From PALSA-612 sp964595575 (GTDB lineage Bacteria > Actinomycetota > Thermoleophilia > Gaiellales > Gaiellaceae): a DNA stretch of 64,000 nt. The stretch lies in NCBI GenBank assembly GCA_964595575.1, contig CAZQRA010000006.1, positions 27,155-91,154 on the forward strand, written 5' to 3'. A model generated the notes under the pieces. That model ran no database searches. It was not told the origin of the DNA and saw only the letters and a program-made list of their open reading frames with translations. This document shows positions 50,875-59,257 of this stretch, piece after piece. The translations under genes were made by a program, and so were the position numbers. Each line of letters opens with the position of its first letter. The stretch's first letter is position 1.

Positions 50875-51944
50875 GAGCGATCCCCGAGACGCTTTCCCCG
50901 GCCACCGCCGCGGCGACGGGGAGAGGCAGGCGGCTCGTCGTCGCGTGGACCGGCCTCGATCCGGGAACCTTGCGGGCCCTGGGCGCCCAGCTCGAGGGAG
51001 TCGAGCTGCGCCCGGCCGGCGCCGGCGGGTCCTCCCCTGCGACCGAGGGGGAGGTCGACCTCTTCCACCTTGGGCACGCTGACCTCGCCCGCCTGGGCGA
51101 GCTTCGTCAGGCCCAGCCGGGAGCGGCGGTGGTCCTCGACCTACGCTCTCGGGCCGGCCGGCTCGGCTGGCGCGATGTCCGCCGCGCCCGGGCTGCCGAT
51201 GCCGTCCTCGTCGCTACGCGGTGGCAGGCAGAGGCGCTCGGACACGAGCGACCTTCCCTTGCCGGACGCGCCGCAGTGGCTCCCCTGCCGGTGGACCTCG
51301 ACGAGTTCGCTCCCCGGGATCTCCTGGCCCGAGCCCGCGACGCCGAGCTCAAGCGCTTCCGCCGCTTGCACCGGCTGGCAGACCCTGTGATCCTGTACGT
51401 CGGCCCCTACACGGCCGAGGGGGGGCTCGATGTGCTGCTCGATGCTGCCGAGCGCCTCGGCCGTCGCGGCCACGAGGTGCGGCTGGCGGCGGTCCCTGCG
51501 GGCCGGGTCGACCAGCGCTACCTCGACCGCTGCGAGGAGCGGGCGCTGGCGCTGGGCCACCGCTGCATCATCGAGTGGCATTGCCCGCTCCAGGACTTGC
51601 CCCTGTGGTGCGCGCTGGCCACCATCGTCTGCCTGCCGTACCGGAAGGCCCTGGATCCCACGCCTGTCCAACTGGCCTCCGCCGCCGCCCGCCCTGTGGT
51701 AGCGAGCAGCATCGAGTCTTTGCGGGAGATGGTCGCGGATGGGGAAACGGGAGTCCTCGTCCCCCCCGAGGATCCCGAGGCCGTGGCGGCTGCCCTAGAG
51801 ACCCTTCTCGGCGACCCAGGACGAGCAGGGTACCTGGGCGACCAGGGCCGAGCCCGAGCTGAGGCGACGTGGTCTTTCGTCGCCGTCGCCCGACGGCTGC
51901 TATCCGTCTGGCTCGAGCAGGCGGCGCGGAGGGGAGCCGGATAG
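50853..51944 (+). CDS. GT4-family glycosyltransferase
   Basis: 363 residues from GTG 50853. The N-terminal domain is compact (VVAWTGLDPGTLRALGAQLEGVELRP, a reduced acceptor side) and lacks the glycine-rich loop. The C-terminal domain is normal: VILYVGPYTAEGGLDVLLDAAERLG, CLPYRKALDPTPVQLASAAARPVVAS, LREMVADGETGVLVPPEDPEAVA. The first Glu of E-x7-E is replaced by the D-P-T-P-V-Q form. It may need a partner or act on a small acceptor. It ends the methyltransferase/radical SAM unit. Confidence 0.85.
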   Translation: MHGGGSLRAIPETLSPATAAATGRGRRLVVAWTGLDPGTLRALGAQLEGVELRPAGAGGSSPATEGEVDLFHLGHADLARLGELRQAQPGAAVVLDLRSRAGRLGWRDVRRARAADAVLVATRWQAEALGHERPSLAGRAAVAPLPVDLDEFAPRDLLARARDAELKRFRRLHRLADPVILYVGPYTAEGGLDVLLDAAERLGRRGHEVRLAAVPAGRVDQRYLDRCEERALALGHRCIIEWHCPLQDLPLWCALATIVCLPYRKALDPTPVQLASAAARPVVASSIESLREMVADGETGVLVPPEDPEAVAAALETLLGDPGRAGYLGDQGRARAEATWSFVAVARRLLSVWLEQAARRGAG

Positions 51945-51994
51945 CAGGAGCGGGAGCTCCTGAGGAGGGCCTTCCGGTAACCGGTCCTCCCGCC

Positions 51995-52021
51995 GGCGTG
52001 GGCCTGCCTAGTGCCCACGCC
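51995..52021. terminator. terminator-like hairpin between convergent genes
   Basis: Nine-base perfect stem GGCGTGGGC/GCCCACGCC with a nine-base loop, in the 151-base gap between the GT and the FAD oxidoreductase. No T-run. The same gap holds the short palindrome CCGGTAACCGG-like element near 51974-51984. Confidence 0.6.
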
Positions 52022-52095
52022 TGCGGGCAGAGTATTGGCTTCACCCTGGCGCCGGAGCGATCCCGGCTGCCCAGGGGAGCACTCTCCCGCGCTTT

Positions 52096-53652
52096 CTACC
52101 TCCCTGCCGGGTAAACCTCGGCAGCGGTCAAGTCGAAGTGGAGGGCGGAGTCGACTGCCGACCCCTCCTCCAGGTAGACAGCCTCGGTGTTGACAGACCA
52201 GATGTCGTAGGCAGTCCCCTCCAGGAGGTTGAGGGTAGCCAGCACCGCCGTCCACATGGAGTGGTCCTGGTTGTTGTAGCGGTGAAGCCCGTTGCGGCCG
52301 AAGGTCTTCAGGTTGGAGAAGCCCTCGAGGTAGCTCCGGATCGTGGCCACGGCTTGCTCGTACGCGTCGTCGTACATGGGGTAGGCCTTGGGCACCAGCA
52401 CCTTCACTCCGTCGAACACCTTGCCGGGATCGATGAGGCCGATGCGGGCGAGCTCTGCCTTCGCTAGCTCGACGGCCTGTTGGGTGGACATGTTCCAGAT
52501 GTCATCCCCCTGGAAGCAGAAGTACTCCACCCCGAGGCAGGTCGTTCCCGCAGGCACCATGGCCTCGCTCCAGGCTCCGTAGTTCTGTACCCGGCCGGCC
52601 CGTGTCCGAGGATCGTGGATGTAGATCCAGTTATCCGCGAAAGGCTGCGGCTCGCTGGTCATGAGGGCTACCACCACGAGATCGCGGTAGCGGAGCTGCG
52701 CCGCCGCCGCCCGCACGGGCTCCGGCGCTTGCGGCTCGAGGCACAGCACGAGCTCGCTGAGGGGAATGCTCGAGAGCACCGCCTCCACCTCGTACTCGTG
52801 CTCGTCCCCGTTGTGCCGCACGACGACGCTCTGCGCCCGACCTGCCCTGTGCCGCACTGCTCGGCAGCGATGTCCGAGGTGAATGGGAATACCCATCTCG
52901 GTCACGCGTGCCGCCACCGTCTCCCACAGCTGGCCGGGGCCGAGTCGCGGGTACCGGAACTCCTCGATGAGGGTCGTGACCTGGCGGCGCTGCAGGCCGA
53001 GCATGGCCAGTACCGCCTTGGCGAAGGAGAAGTTCTTGATCCGCTGCGCCGCCCACTGGGAACGGATCTCCGAGCCTGGGATCCCCCACACCTTCTGGGT
53101 GTAGGAGCGAAAGAAGGTGTCGTAGAGACGCCGGCCGAAACGGGCCGTGACCCACTCTTCGAAGGTCTCTGCCGGGCGGTGTCGGCGAGGGAAGGCGGCC
53201 AAGTAGGAGAGGGCGCAGAGGGTCGACTCCCAGATGCCTAGACCCTCGACCACATCGCGCACGTTCATGGGGTAGTCGAAGAACCTGTTCCGGTAGTAGA
53301 TGCGGGAGAGGCGTTGGCGGTGGAGAAACTCCTCGCCCAGGAGTTCCTCCCAGAAGCGCTGGACAGGCTGGAGCTTGGTGAAGAACCGGTGCCCTCCCAG
53401 GTCGAAGCGAAAGCCGTTCACCTCGACCGTCTTTGCCAGTCCCCCCACGCTTCCGTCCGCCTCGAACACGGCGGCCGGCCGCTGGCCGCGACGGCCGAGG
53501 ACGTAGGCCGCGGTCAGCCCGGCCGGCCCAGCGCCGAGAACGGCGGTCCCGGCCCACCCTCTGCCCGTCTCGCTCCCCGTCGGCTCGTCCCTGAGATGGG
53601 CTTGGGGCCTGGGGGCGCCCCGCCCCGATCTCCCGTCGATGGTGACGCTCAT
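52096..53652 (-). CDS. FAD-dependent oxidoreductase (protoporphyrinogen oxidase / UDP-Galp-mutase-like)
   Basis: 518 residues. The FAD-binding Rossmann motif VLGAGPAGLTAAYVLGRRG begins near residue 38, followed by the FEADGSVGGLAKTVEVNGFRFDLGGHRFFT block, split after GGLAKT, of the amine-oxidase superfamily. The rest has RYPRLGPGQLWETVA, IPLSELVLCLEP and YNNQDHSMWTAVLATLNLLEG near the C-terminus. Such proteins occur in many exopolysaccharide loci, but the reaction is not established. ATG 53652 overlaps the stop of the dehydrogenase (ATGA). The 40-residue leader before the Rossmann fold is Arg/Gly-rich. Confidence 0.88.
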   Translation of the reverse strand: MSVTIDGRSGRGAPRPQAHLRDEPTGSETGRGWAGTAVLGAGPAGLTAAYVLGRRGQRPAAVFEADGSVGGLAKTVEVNGFRFDLGGHRFFTKLQPVQRFWEELLGEEFLHRQRLSRIYYRNRFFDYPMNVRDVVEGLGIWESTLCALSYLAAFPRRHRPAETFEEWVTARFGRRLYDTFFRSYTQKVWGIPGSEIRSQWAAQRIKNFSFAKAVLAMLGLQRRQVTTLIEEFRYPRLGPGQLWETVAARVTEMGIPIHLGHRCRAVRHRAGRAQSVVVRHNGDEHEYEVEAVLSSIPLSELVLCLEPQAPEPVRAAAAQLRYRDLVVVALMTSEPQPFADNWIYIHDPRTRAGRVQNYGAWSEAMVPAGTTCLGVEYFCFQGDDIWNMSTQQAVELAKAELARIGLIDPGKVFDGVKVLVPKAYPMYDDAYEQAVATIRSYLEGFSNLKTFGRNGLHRYNNQDHSMWTAVLATLNLLEGTAYDIWSVNTEAVYLEEGSAVDSALHFDLTAAEVYPAGR

Positions 53653-54740
53653 CGCCCGGCCTCCGCTCGAGATGCGAGGTGGGCCTCTCCCGACCGCTCG
53701 AGGGCGACGGGAGCGCCGCCGAGCTCGAGCGAGGCATTGGCAGCCTCGATCATGCGCACGATCTCCAGGCCGATCTCGGCCGTCGCCCGCGGCTGGCCCG
53801 TGCCGAGCACGGCGGCGCAGAAATCGGCCAGCTCGAGGTAGAGCGGCTCCGTGGCATCGATCTTGGGGGATACGATGTCTCCGCTGCGGTACGTCAGCCG
53901 GTACTCGCCGAAGGTCTCGGGGTTCCGGAAGCTCGCGCCGGCGTCGAAGACGCGCACCGGCTCAGGGCTCGTGTCGTCGTAGACCACCATCCTCTGCGAG
54001 CCGACGACGGCGGTGCGGCGAAGCTTGGTGGGGGCGAGCCAAGCGAGCTCGACCTGGGCGATGGTCCCCGAGGGAAAGCCAAGCGTTACGAAGGCGACGT
54101 CGGGCACGCCCGGCATCACGCACGCCCGCGCCGTAGCTGCGATTCGGCTCGGCGCCTCGCCCAGCCAGTAGCGGAGGATGGAGAAGTCGTGGGGGCCCAG
54201 GTCCCAGACCACGCTCACGTCCGGCTGGTGGAGGCCGAGGTTTACCCTGCTCGAGGAGATGAAGTAGATCTCTCCCAGGTCGCCCGCCTCGATCATCTCC
54301 TTGACCTTGAGCACTGGGGGGCTGTAGAGGAAGGTGAGGCCGGGCATGAGCACGAGCTCCTGCTCCCTCGCTAGCCCGATCAAGGTCTCGGCTTCGAGCG
54401 ACGACTCGGCCAGGGGCTTCTCCACCAACACGTGCTTGCCGGCGGCGAGGGCGGCAGCCGCCAGCTCGAAGTGGGTCGAGACAGGCGTAGCAATGACCAC
54501 GGCGTCGACCGTAGGATCGGCCAGGATGTCCTCGTAGCTCGAGCATCGGCGGGCCTGGGGCCAGCGCCGAGCGGCTGCGGCCAGGGCTTCCGGGCGCATG
54601 TCGCAGAGGGCGGCAAGCTCGGCCTCCGGAAGGTCGTCGATGTTGCGGGCCAGGTTCGGCCCCCAGTACCCGAGCCCGACCACGGCCACGCGCACGGGCC
54701 CTCCGGGGCCGCACGCTCCTCTCCTGCTTCCCGACCTCAT
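53649..54740 (-). CDS. Gfo/Idh/MocA-type sugar dehydrogenase (WbpB-like)
   Basis: 363 residues. It oxidises a sugar carbon with NAD. VRVAVVGLGYWGPNLARN gives the Rossmann GxGxxG at about 22-27, followed by DAVVIATPVSTHFELAAAAL, KHVLVEKPLAES (the EKP motif with catalytic Lys) and VWDLGPHDFSILRYWLG (DxxxH). These features match the UDP-GlcNAcA 3-dehydrogenase group. ATG 54740 overlaps the sugar-transferase stop; GTG 54695 is an alternative that starts exactly at the Rossmann strand. It could precede the aminotransferase at 44397 in a diamino-uronic acid pathway. Confidence 0.9.
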   Translation of the reverse strand: MRSGSRRGACGPGGPVRVAVVGLGYWGPNLARNIDDLPEAELAALCDMRPEALAAAARRWPQARRCSSYEDILADPTVDAVVIATPVSTHFELAAAALAAGKHVLVEKPLAESSLEAETLIGLAREQELVLMPGLTFLYSPPVLKVKEMIEAGDLGEIYFISSSRVNLGLHQPDVSVVWDLGPHDFSILRYWLGEAPSRIAATARACVMPGVPDVAFVTLGFPSGTIAQVELAWLAPTKLRRTAVVGSQRMVVYDDTSPEPVRVFDAGASFRNPETFGEYRLTYRSGDIVSPKIDATEPLYLELADFCAAVLGTGQPRATAEIGLEIVRMIEAANASLELGGAPVALERSGEAHLASRAEAGR

Positions 54741-56314
54741 ACGGTTCCGGGGCGGAGCAGGGAGAGAGGCGTTCGCAGGAGAAGCTCGAGATCGAGGCGC
54801 AGAGACCAGCCCCGGGCGTAGGCCACGTCGAGGTCCAAGGCCTCCTTCATCGTGGAGCGCGCCCGGGCTGTCACCTGCCACAGGCCGGTGATGCCGGCAG
54901 GCACCGAGAAGCGCTCGAAGTGGTGGGGCTCGTAGAGCTCCGTCTCGTAGGGAAGGCAGGGCCTGGGGCCCACCAAGGACATATCTCCCCGGAGGACATT
55001 CCAAAGCTGAGGTAGCTCGTCCAGGCTCGTCTTGCGGAGCCAGGCTCCCACGCGGGTGACGCACTCGCTGCGGTCGAGCTTGTAGAGGTTGTTCGCGCTC
55101 GGGGAAGCACGACTGTCCATGACCTGGGCTACGTAGGCGCGGTGGGGGCCGTCGTGGGAGTCGACCTTCATCGTTCGAAACTTCAAGATGGTGAACTCGC
55201 GCATGCCTTGGCCCAGACGTGCCTGTCGAAAGAGCACGGGGCCGGGAGACTCGAGCTTGATGAGCACAGCGAGGACGGCGAAGAGGGGAGCTGTGGCGAA
55301 CAAGCCGATGCTGGCCAGGACCAGGTCGAGGCCGCGCTTAGCGGCCAGCGCCGGCCGAGAACGCCGCACCGGGCTCAGGCTGACGAGGGGCAACCCCTCG
55401 ACTGCGTGGAGTCCCAGCCCTGGGCCCAGGGCCTCGAACAGACGGGGTACCACGTCCACCCAGACCCCGAGGCCCCGTAGATCCCGAACGACCTGGACAA
55501 CCTCCTCGGGCCTCTCGCCGGAGAACGCCACGACGACGCGCTCGACGCGATGGCGGCGGACGACGTCGGTGATCTCGTCGAAGGTGCCGAGCACCTCGAG
55601 ATGACAGAGCTCGCGCCGTAGCTCCTTGGGGTGGGTGTCGACGAACCCCACCAGGTTGATCCCGTACTCGGGATGTAGGATGATCTTGCGGGCGATCAGC
55701 TGGCCCACGTCGCCGGCGCCCAGGATGAGCGTGTTGACCCTGTAGGTAGAGCGCCGACGGGCGAAGGCGCGGGCTGCCGCTCGGCTGGGGAGCACCAGCC
55801 CGAGGGCCAGGGACCAGAAGACTGCCAGCTTGCCTGCCGCGGGCTCGATGAGGCTGCTCAGCCAGGCGAAGACGAACACGGCCCAGACTCCGCCCGTCGC
55901 GAGGTGGAGGACGCTCACGACCTCGTGCAGCGTGGAGTGGTCGGTACGCTCGGCATCTCGGCCATACAGGCGGACAAGACCGGCCCCGACGACCCAGAGC
56001 GGCAAAGTAGCTGCGAACACGGCTAGCTCGAGGACGCCCGAGAGGGCCCCGGAGGAGTCGCCGAGTCCGCCGAAGAGGGCCTCGGTCAACAGGAAGGCGG
56101 TGACGAGGGCGAGCATGTCCGCAGCGATGAGGGCCCGATCGACAAGCTGCCTTCGCCCCTCCCGCGCGGCCGCCTGAGGGCGGTGTGGAGCTCGCCTTCC
56201 CCTGAAAGGCCGCACGGCGTGGCTCGCCCCCGGTGCCCTTCCGTTGCAGCCGCTGTCCGTAGCTCGTCGTAGCTTCGTCACGCGGCTCCTAACGTCTCCA
56301 GCGGGCTGGTCCAT
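54737..56314 (-). CDS. polyprenyl-phosphate glycosyl-1-phosphate transferase (exopolysaccharide initiation)
   Basis: 525 residues. The N-terminal half has four membrane segments (LIADMLALVTAFLLTEALFGG, split by its first glycine; LAVFAATLPLWVVGAGLV; VWAVFVFAWLSSLI; LAVFWSLALGLVLPS). A nucleotide-binding CoA_binding-3-like domain follows (TLILGAGDVGQLIARKI, LVGFVDTHP). The C-terminal sugar transferase domain has KRGLDLVLASIGLFATAPL, FRQARLGQGMREFTILKFRTM, RKTSLDELPQLWNVLRGDMSLVGPRP and ITGLWQVTARA, the full family set. It primes undecaprenyl phosphate. ATG 56314 follows GGGGGAG. Confidence 0.95.
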   Translation of the reverse strand: MDQPAGDVRSRVTKLRRATDSGCNGRAPGASHAVRPFRGRRAPHRPQAAAREGRRQLVDRALIAADMLALVTAFLLTEALFGGLGDSSGALSGVLELAVFAATLPLWVVGAGLVRLYGRDAERTDHSTLHEVVSVLHLATGGVWAVFVFAWLSSLIEPAAGKLAVFWSLALGLVLPSRAAARAFARRRSTYRVNTLILGAGDVGQLIARKIILHPEYGINLVGFVDTHPKELRRELCHLEVLGTFDEITDVVRRHRVERVVVAFSGERPEEVVQVVRDLRGLGVWVDVVPRLFEALGPGLGLHAVEGLPLVSLSPVRRSRPALAAKRGLDLVLASIGLFATAPLFAVLAVLIKLESPGPVLFRQARLGQGMREFTILKFRTMKVDSHDGPHRAYVAQVMDSRASPSANNLYKLDRSECVTRVGAWLRKTSLDELPQLWNVLRGDMSLVGPRPCLPYETELYEPHHFERFSVPAGITGLWQVTARARSTMKEALDLDVAYARGWSLRLDLELLLRTPLSLLRPGTV

Positions 56315-56404
56315 GCTCTCCCCCAGTAGCCCTTCCCCCGGTAGCTCTCCCCAACCAAACGGGCGACTTGCCCCTCACTTTAGGCGCACTCTCTGCTTTT
56401 GGCA

Positions 56405-56428
56405 AGCCCGGCTTGGCCAAGCCGGGCT
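56405..56428. repeat. 24-bp perfect palindrome
   Basis: AGCCCGGCTTGG followed by its exact complement, lying between the sigma-factor stop (56484) and the sugar-transferase start (56314), both minus strand. It could be a factor-binding site or a hairpin terminator without a T-run. The rest of the 169-base gap shows only the ribosome site. Confidence 0.85.
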
Positions 56429-56483
56429 CGGCTGGAAGGTCCCGCTGGGAGAGTCTCGTCGCTCCCGGCCGCTTGGGGCGACC

Positions 56484-57029
56484 CTAGCCCAGCGGCTCCG
56501 GCTGCGTGGGCGAGGTGCGAGGGCGGGCCGCGGCTTGCTCGAGGAGCGGCTGCTCTCCGGAGAGCTCGGCACGAAGGCGGGCCCGAGCGCGGTGGAGCGC
56601 TACCTCGACCGCGTTCGCGCTCAGGCCCACGATCTCGGCTATCTGCCGCGAGCTGAGATCGGCTCCGTAGCGGAGGGCGAGAAGGTCACGCTCTCGCCCG
56701 GTCAGGCGAGCGAGCGCGGCATGGAGATCGAGGCGGCGCGCCGCCTCCTCTTCCATCTCCGAAGAGCCGGCTCGATCGGCGTCTGCAGCTTCTCCGAGGA
56801 GGCGAGACGTGCCCCGGTCGTCGATCACGCGGCGGGCGATGCCAAGCAGCCACTGCAGGGGCTTTCCCTTGGAAGGGTCGTAGCTTCCCCGGTAGCGGAG
56901 GGCGCGCTCGAAGACGTCGTGGGTCAGGTCCTCGGCATCGGGGCCGTCCCCGATCCGGTACGCGATGTAGGCGTACACCCTCCGGATAAGGGGGGCGGGG
57001 TCGCGGAGAGGGTCGTGATGGCGGGTCAT
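56484..57029 (-). CDS. ECF-type RNA polymerase sigma factor
   Basis: 181 residues. Region 2 has VYAYIAYRIGDGPDAEDLTHDVFERALR, split after the conserved DAEDLTHDVF, then KPLQWLLGIARRVIDDRGTSR. Region 4 has RLTGRERDLLALRYGADLSSRQIAEIVGLSANAVEVALHRARARLR, broken at the helix-turn-helix IAEIVG. It has the ECF length and lacks regions 1 and 3. No typical ZAS anti-sigma gene is adjacent; 59258 has a single-membrane-segment architecture that could be considered but lacks the Cys/His motif. It overlaps the upstream Wzy-like gene by ATGA. Confidence 0.93.
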   Translation of the reverse strand: MTRHHDPLRDPAPLIRRVYAYIAYRIGDGPDAEDLTHDVFERALRYRGSYDPSKGKPLQWLLGIARRVIDDRGTSRLLGEAADADRAGSSEMEEEAARRLDLHAALARLTGRERDLLALRYGADLSSRQIAEIVGLSANAVEVALHRARARLRAELSGEQPLLEQAAARPRTSPTQPEPLG

Positions 57030-59032
57030 CCCTTACCGCCCACTGTAGGGGCTGGACGGGAGGAAGTCGAGCCCCTCGCCACTCCAGCCTTCCCTCGCAG
57101 GCGCAGGATGGCCGGATGGTGTCGGTTGAGGGCGAAGGCGCGGAGGAGGGCAGCGTGCCGCTCTCGGCCGCGGCTGACCAGGGCGAGTCCAAGCCAGCCT
57201 TGCCAGTTGTCGGCATCCCTGGCCACGGCCCGTCGGAAGCTGGCGCGGGCGGCCGCAAGCCGACCGGCCCCGAGCTCGGCCTGGCCGCGCAGGACGAGCG
57301 GCTGCGCCGACCACGGCATCCAGGGCTCTGCTCTCCGCGCCTCCCGCTCGGCCTCCTGCCAGCGCTTGGCTGCCACCGCTTCCTCGGCGGCGGCCAGGGC
57401 GCCGTTTCCGACCAGCCCGGCCACGGCAAGGAAGGCGAGGGGGACGAGTAGGGTAAGCAGGGCAGCTCGCACCGGCGTGGGAAGGGGCCGCGCGCTGGAA
57501 GGTGGGCGCGCGGAGGCCGTGAGCAGGGAAGCGAGGAGGAGAGCGGTGGCGGTCACGCCTCCCAGCTCCCAATCCCAGTCGACGGCGGCGTGGAGGAGGA
57601 AGACGCAGTAAGCGCCGACCAGGGCGGGGACGAGGGGCTGACGGCGGGCCCGCCAGCCGGCCAGGAGAGGCAGGGCGAGGCCGCCGACGAGGAGGGCGAG
57701 CCCCGCTGGCCCCAGCTCGGCCAGGGTCTCCAGGTAGAGACCGTGGGCGTCCCGTACCTTGAAGGTGGAGCGCTCGTCCTTGAGCCAGGCGCGCTCGTAG
57801 CTGCCGGCACCAGCACCGAGCCAGGGGTGTGACCGGTACTGGCTCCAGGCCACCTGCCACAGGTCAGCGCGGCCGTTGCCGGAGAGGGAGAACAGGCGCT
57901 CGTTGAGATCAGGGCCGATCTGGGGGGGTGGGGCGGTGAAGGCACGGTAGCCCTTCTCGGCCAGGGTAGGGGGGCTTCCGTAGCGGGAGAAGAGAGCAGC
58001 CAGAGCAAGGGCAACAGCGAGCAGGACAAGACCGGCGAAGGCCCGCCTGGGACGGAGGCCAAGCCTCAGCCGCCGCTCGAGGGCGACGAGGAGAGCGAGG
58101 CCGAAGGCGCCTGCCAGCGCCAGCGCGAGGAGGAGCGCTGCGAGTCGATGCCCCGCTCGGGTCGCCTCGGCCAGCGGGGAGCCCTGATGGGTGAGGGCGG
58201 TCGAGCGGGCAGAGAGCCACACGGCCAGGGCCGGCGCCGGGCCTCCGACGAGGGCGGTGACGAGCAGGCGCAGCCGGTGCGGGCTGGCGGCAAGGGCGAG
58301 GAGTAGGCCGAGGGCAAGGGCGATCCAGGCGGCGCGCGAGAAGGTGAAGTAGAGGGTCGAGAGATGGAGAGGCAAGGCGGCTGCGGCCCCTGCCCGCGCG
58401 AGGAGCGACCGAGCCTGGGCGGCTAGGCCGAGAGCGAGGACGGCGGCCATGGCAACGAGGACGCCGAGTCCGTTCCAGTAGCCGATGGGCTCCGACAAGC
58501 GGTAGACGGCCACGGGGTCGTACACGCCGAGGCGGTCCGGGAAGAGGCGGGTGGCAAGGCCGTAGCCGGCCACGGCGGTAAGGGCGGCAAGGAGGCTGCC
58601 CGCAAGCGCCGGCAGCGCCTGTCGCGAGACGAAAAGGAGAAGGGCGGCGAGGGATACGACGTAGAGGAGGGAGCGCTCCACCTCGAGCACCGTCTGGCCG
58701 GGAGCCGTGGACCAAAGAAGGGAGAGAGCCGTCCAGCCGAAGAGAGCGGCGAGCAGGGCGAGCAGAGCCAGGTCGAGCCGGCCCACCTCCCAGCGCCGCG
58801 TGAAGATGGCCCACAGGGCTAGAAGCCAGATCAGGACGAGGGAGCTCCAGCCCCAGGCGGTGGGGAAGTAGCCGCCTTGGTCGGCGGGCAGGAGCAGGGC
58901 GAGGAGGAGGACGAGGAGGTAGGGGGCGGCTCGTGTCGGAAGCCCCTGCCCTCCTCCGCCGTCGGCGGCGGCCGCCCCCACCTCGGCTGGGGGCGACGCC
59001 ACGTGGCCCAGTGCTCTCGCCGCCTTGGTCAC
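57026..59032 (-). CDS. O-antigen ligase/polymerase with TPR-like C-terminus
   Basis: 668 residues. GTG 59032 is chosen because GGGGAGG lies eight bases upstream; a longer frame from GTG 59227 lacks this. About twelve membrane segments precede the Wzy_C motif region RADLWQVAWSQYRSHPWLGAGAGSYERAW, broken after SQYRSHP, and the DAHGLYLETLAELGPAGL motif with the conserved His. The C-terminal about 110 residues (EEAVAAKRWQEAEREARRAEP, RGQAELGAGRLAAARASFRRAV) are two to three TPR-like repeats. It is translationally coupled to the sigma factor. Confidence 0.9.
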   Translation of the reverse strand: MTKAARALGHVASPPAEVGAAAADGGGGQGLPTRAAPYLLVLLLALLLPADQGGYFPTAWGWSSLVLIWLLALWAIFTRRWEVGRLDLALLALLAALFGWTALSLLWSTAPGQTVLEVERSLLYVVSLAALLLFVSRQALPALAGSLLAALTAVAGYGLATRLFPDRLGVYDPVAVYRLSEPIGYWNGLGVLVAMAAVLALGLAAQARSLLARAGAAAALPLHLSTLYFTFSRAAWIALALGLLLALAASPHRLRLLVTALVGGPAPALAVWLSARSTALTHQGSPLAEATRAGHRLAALLLALALAGAFGLALLVALERRLRLGLRPRRAFAGLVLLAVALALAALFSRYGSPPTLAEKGYRAFTAPPPQIGPDLNERLFSLSGNGRADLWQVAWSQYRSHPWLGAGAGSYERAWLKDERSTFKVRDAHGLYLETLAELGPAGLALLVGGLALPLLAGWRARRQPLVPALVGAYCVFLLHAAVDWDWELGGVTATALLLASLLTASARPPSSARPLPTPVRAALLTLLVPLAFLAVAGLVGNGALAAAEEAVAAKRWQEAEREARRAEPWMPWSAQPLVLRGQAELGAGRLAAARASFRRAVARDADNWQGWLGLALVSRGRERHAALLRAFALNRHHPAILRLRGKAGVARGSTSSRPAPTVGGKG

Positions 59033-59128
59033 GGAGCGGGCCTCCCCGGCGTGGCCCGGAAGCCGGGCAAGAGCGCGCTGGCGAGGATCATCTGCACTGG
59101 ATGCCTCCTCGGTCGTCCGGGATAGGTC

Positions 59129-59172
59129 GGGCACAGTGTGCCCGTGGGCTCGGCCACTCTGCGGCCGAGCCC
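59129..59172 (+). other. two adjacent perfect hairpins in a 225-bp divergent gap
   Basis: GGGCACA-G-TGTGCCC (59129-59143) is followed two bases later by a ten-base stem GGGCTCGGCC/GGCCGAGCCC with a seven-base loop (59146-59172). The pair is bracketed by GGATAGGTC and GGTAAGAATC, whose GAT/ATC could close a junction. The layout suggests a structured leader RNA for 59258 or a pair of binding sites. No known riboswitch class was recognised. Confidence 0.5.
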
Positions 59173-59257
59173 GGTAAGAATCTGCGGCCCGCGGCGGTAG
59201 TAGGAGGTAGACCATGGCAATCGGCACAGCGAGCGCCGGCTACAGGGGAGGGATCTG

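Noticed and set aside
59110..59190. Known riboswitch (c-di-GMP, c-di-AMP, cobalamin) or SRP/RNase P RNA in the 59 kb gap
   Set aside because: None of the conserved core sequences I know for these RNAs is present; only the two-hairpin shape remains.
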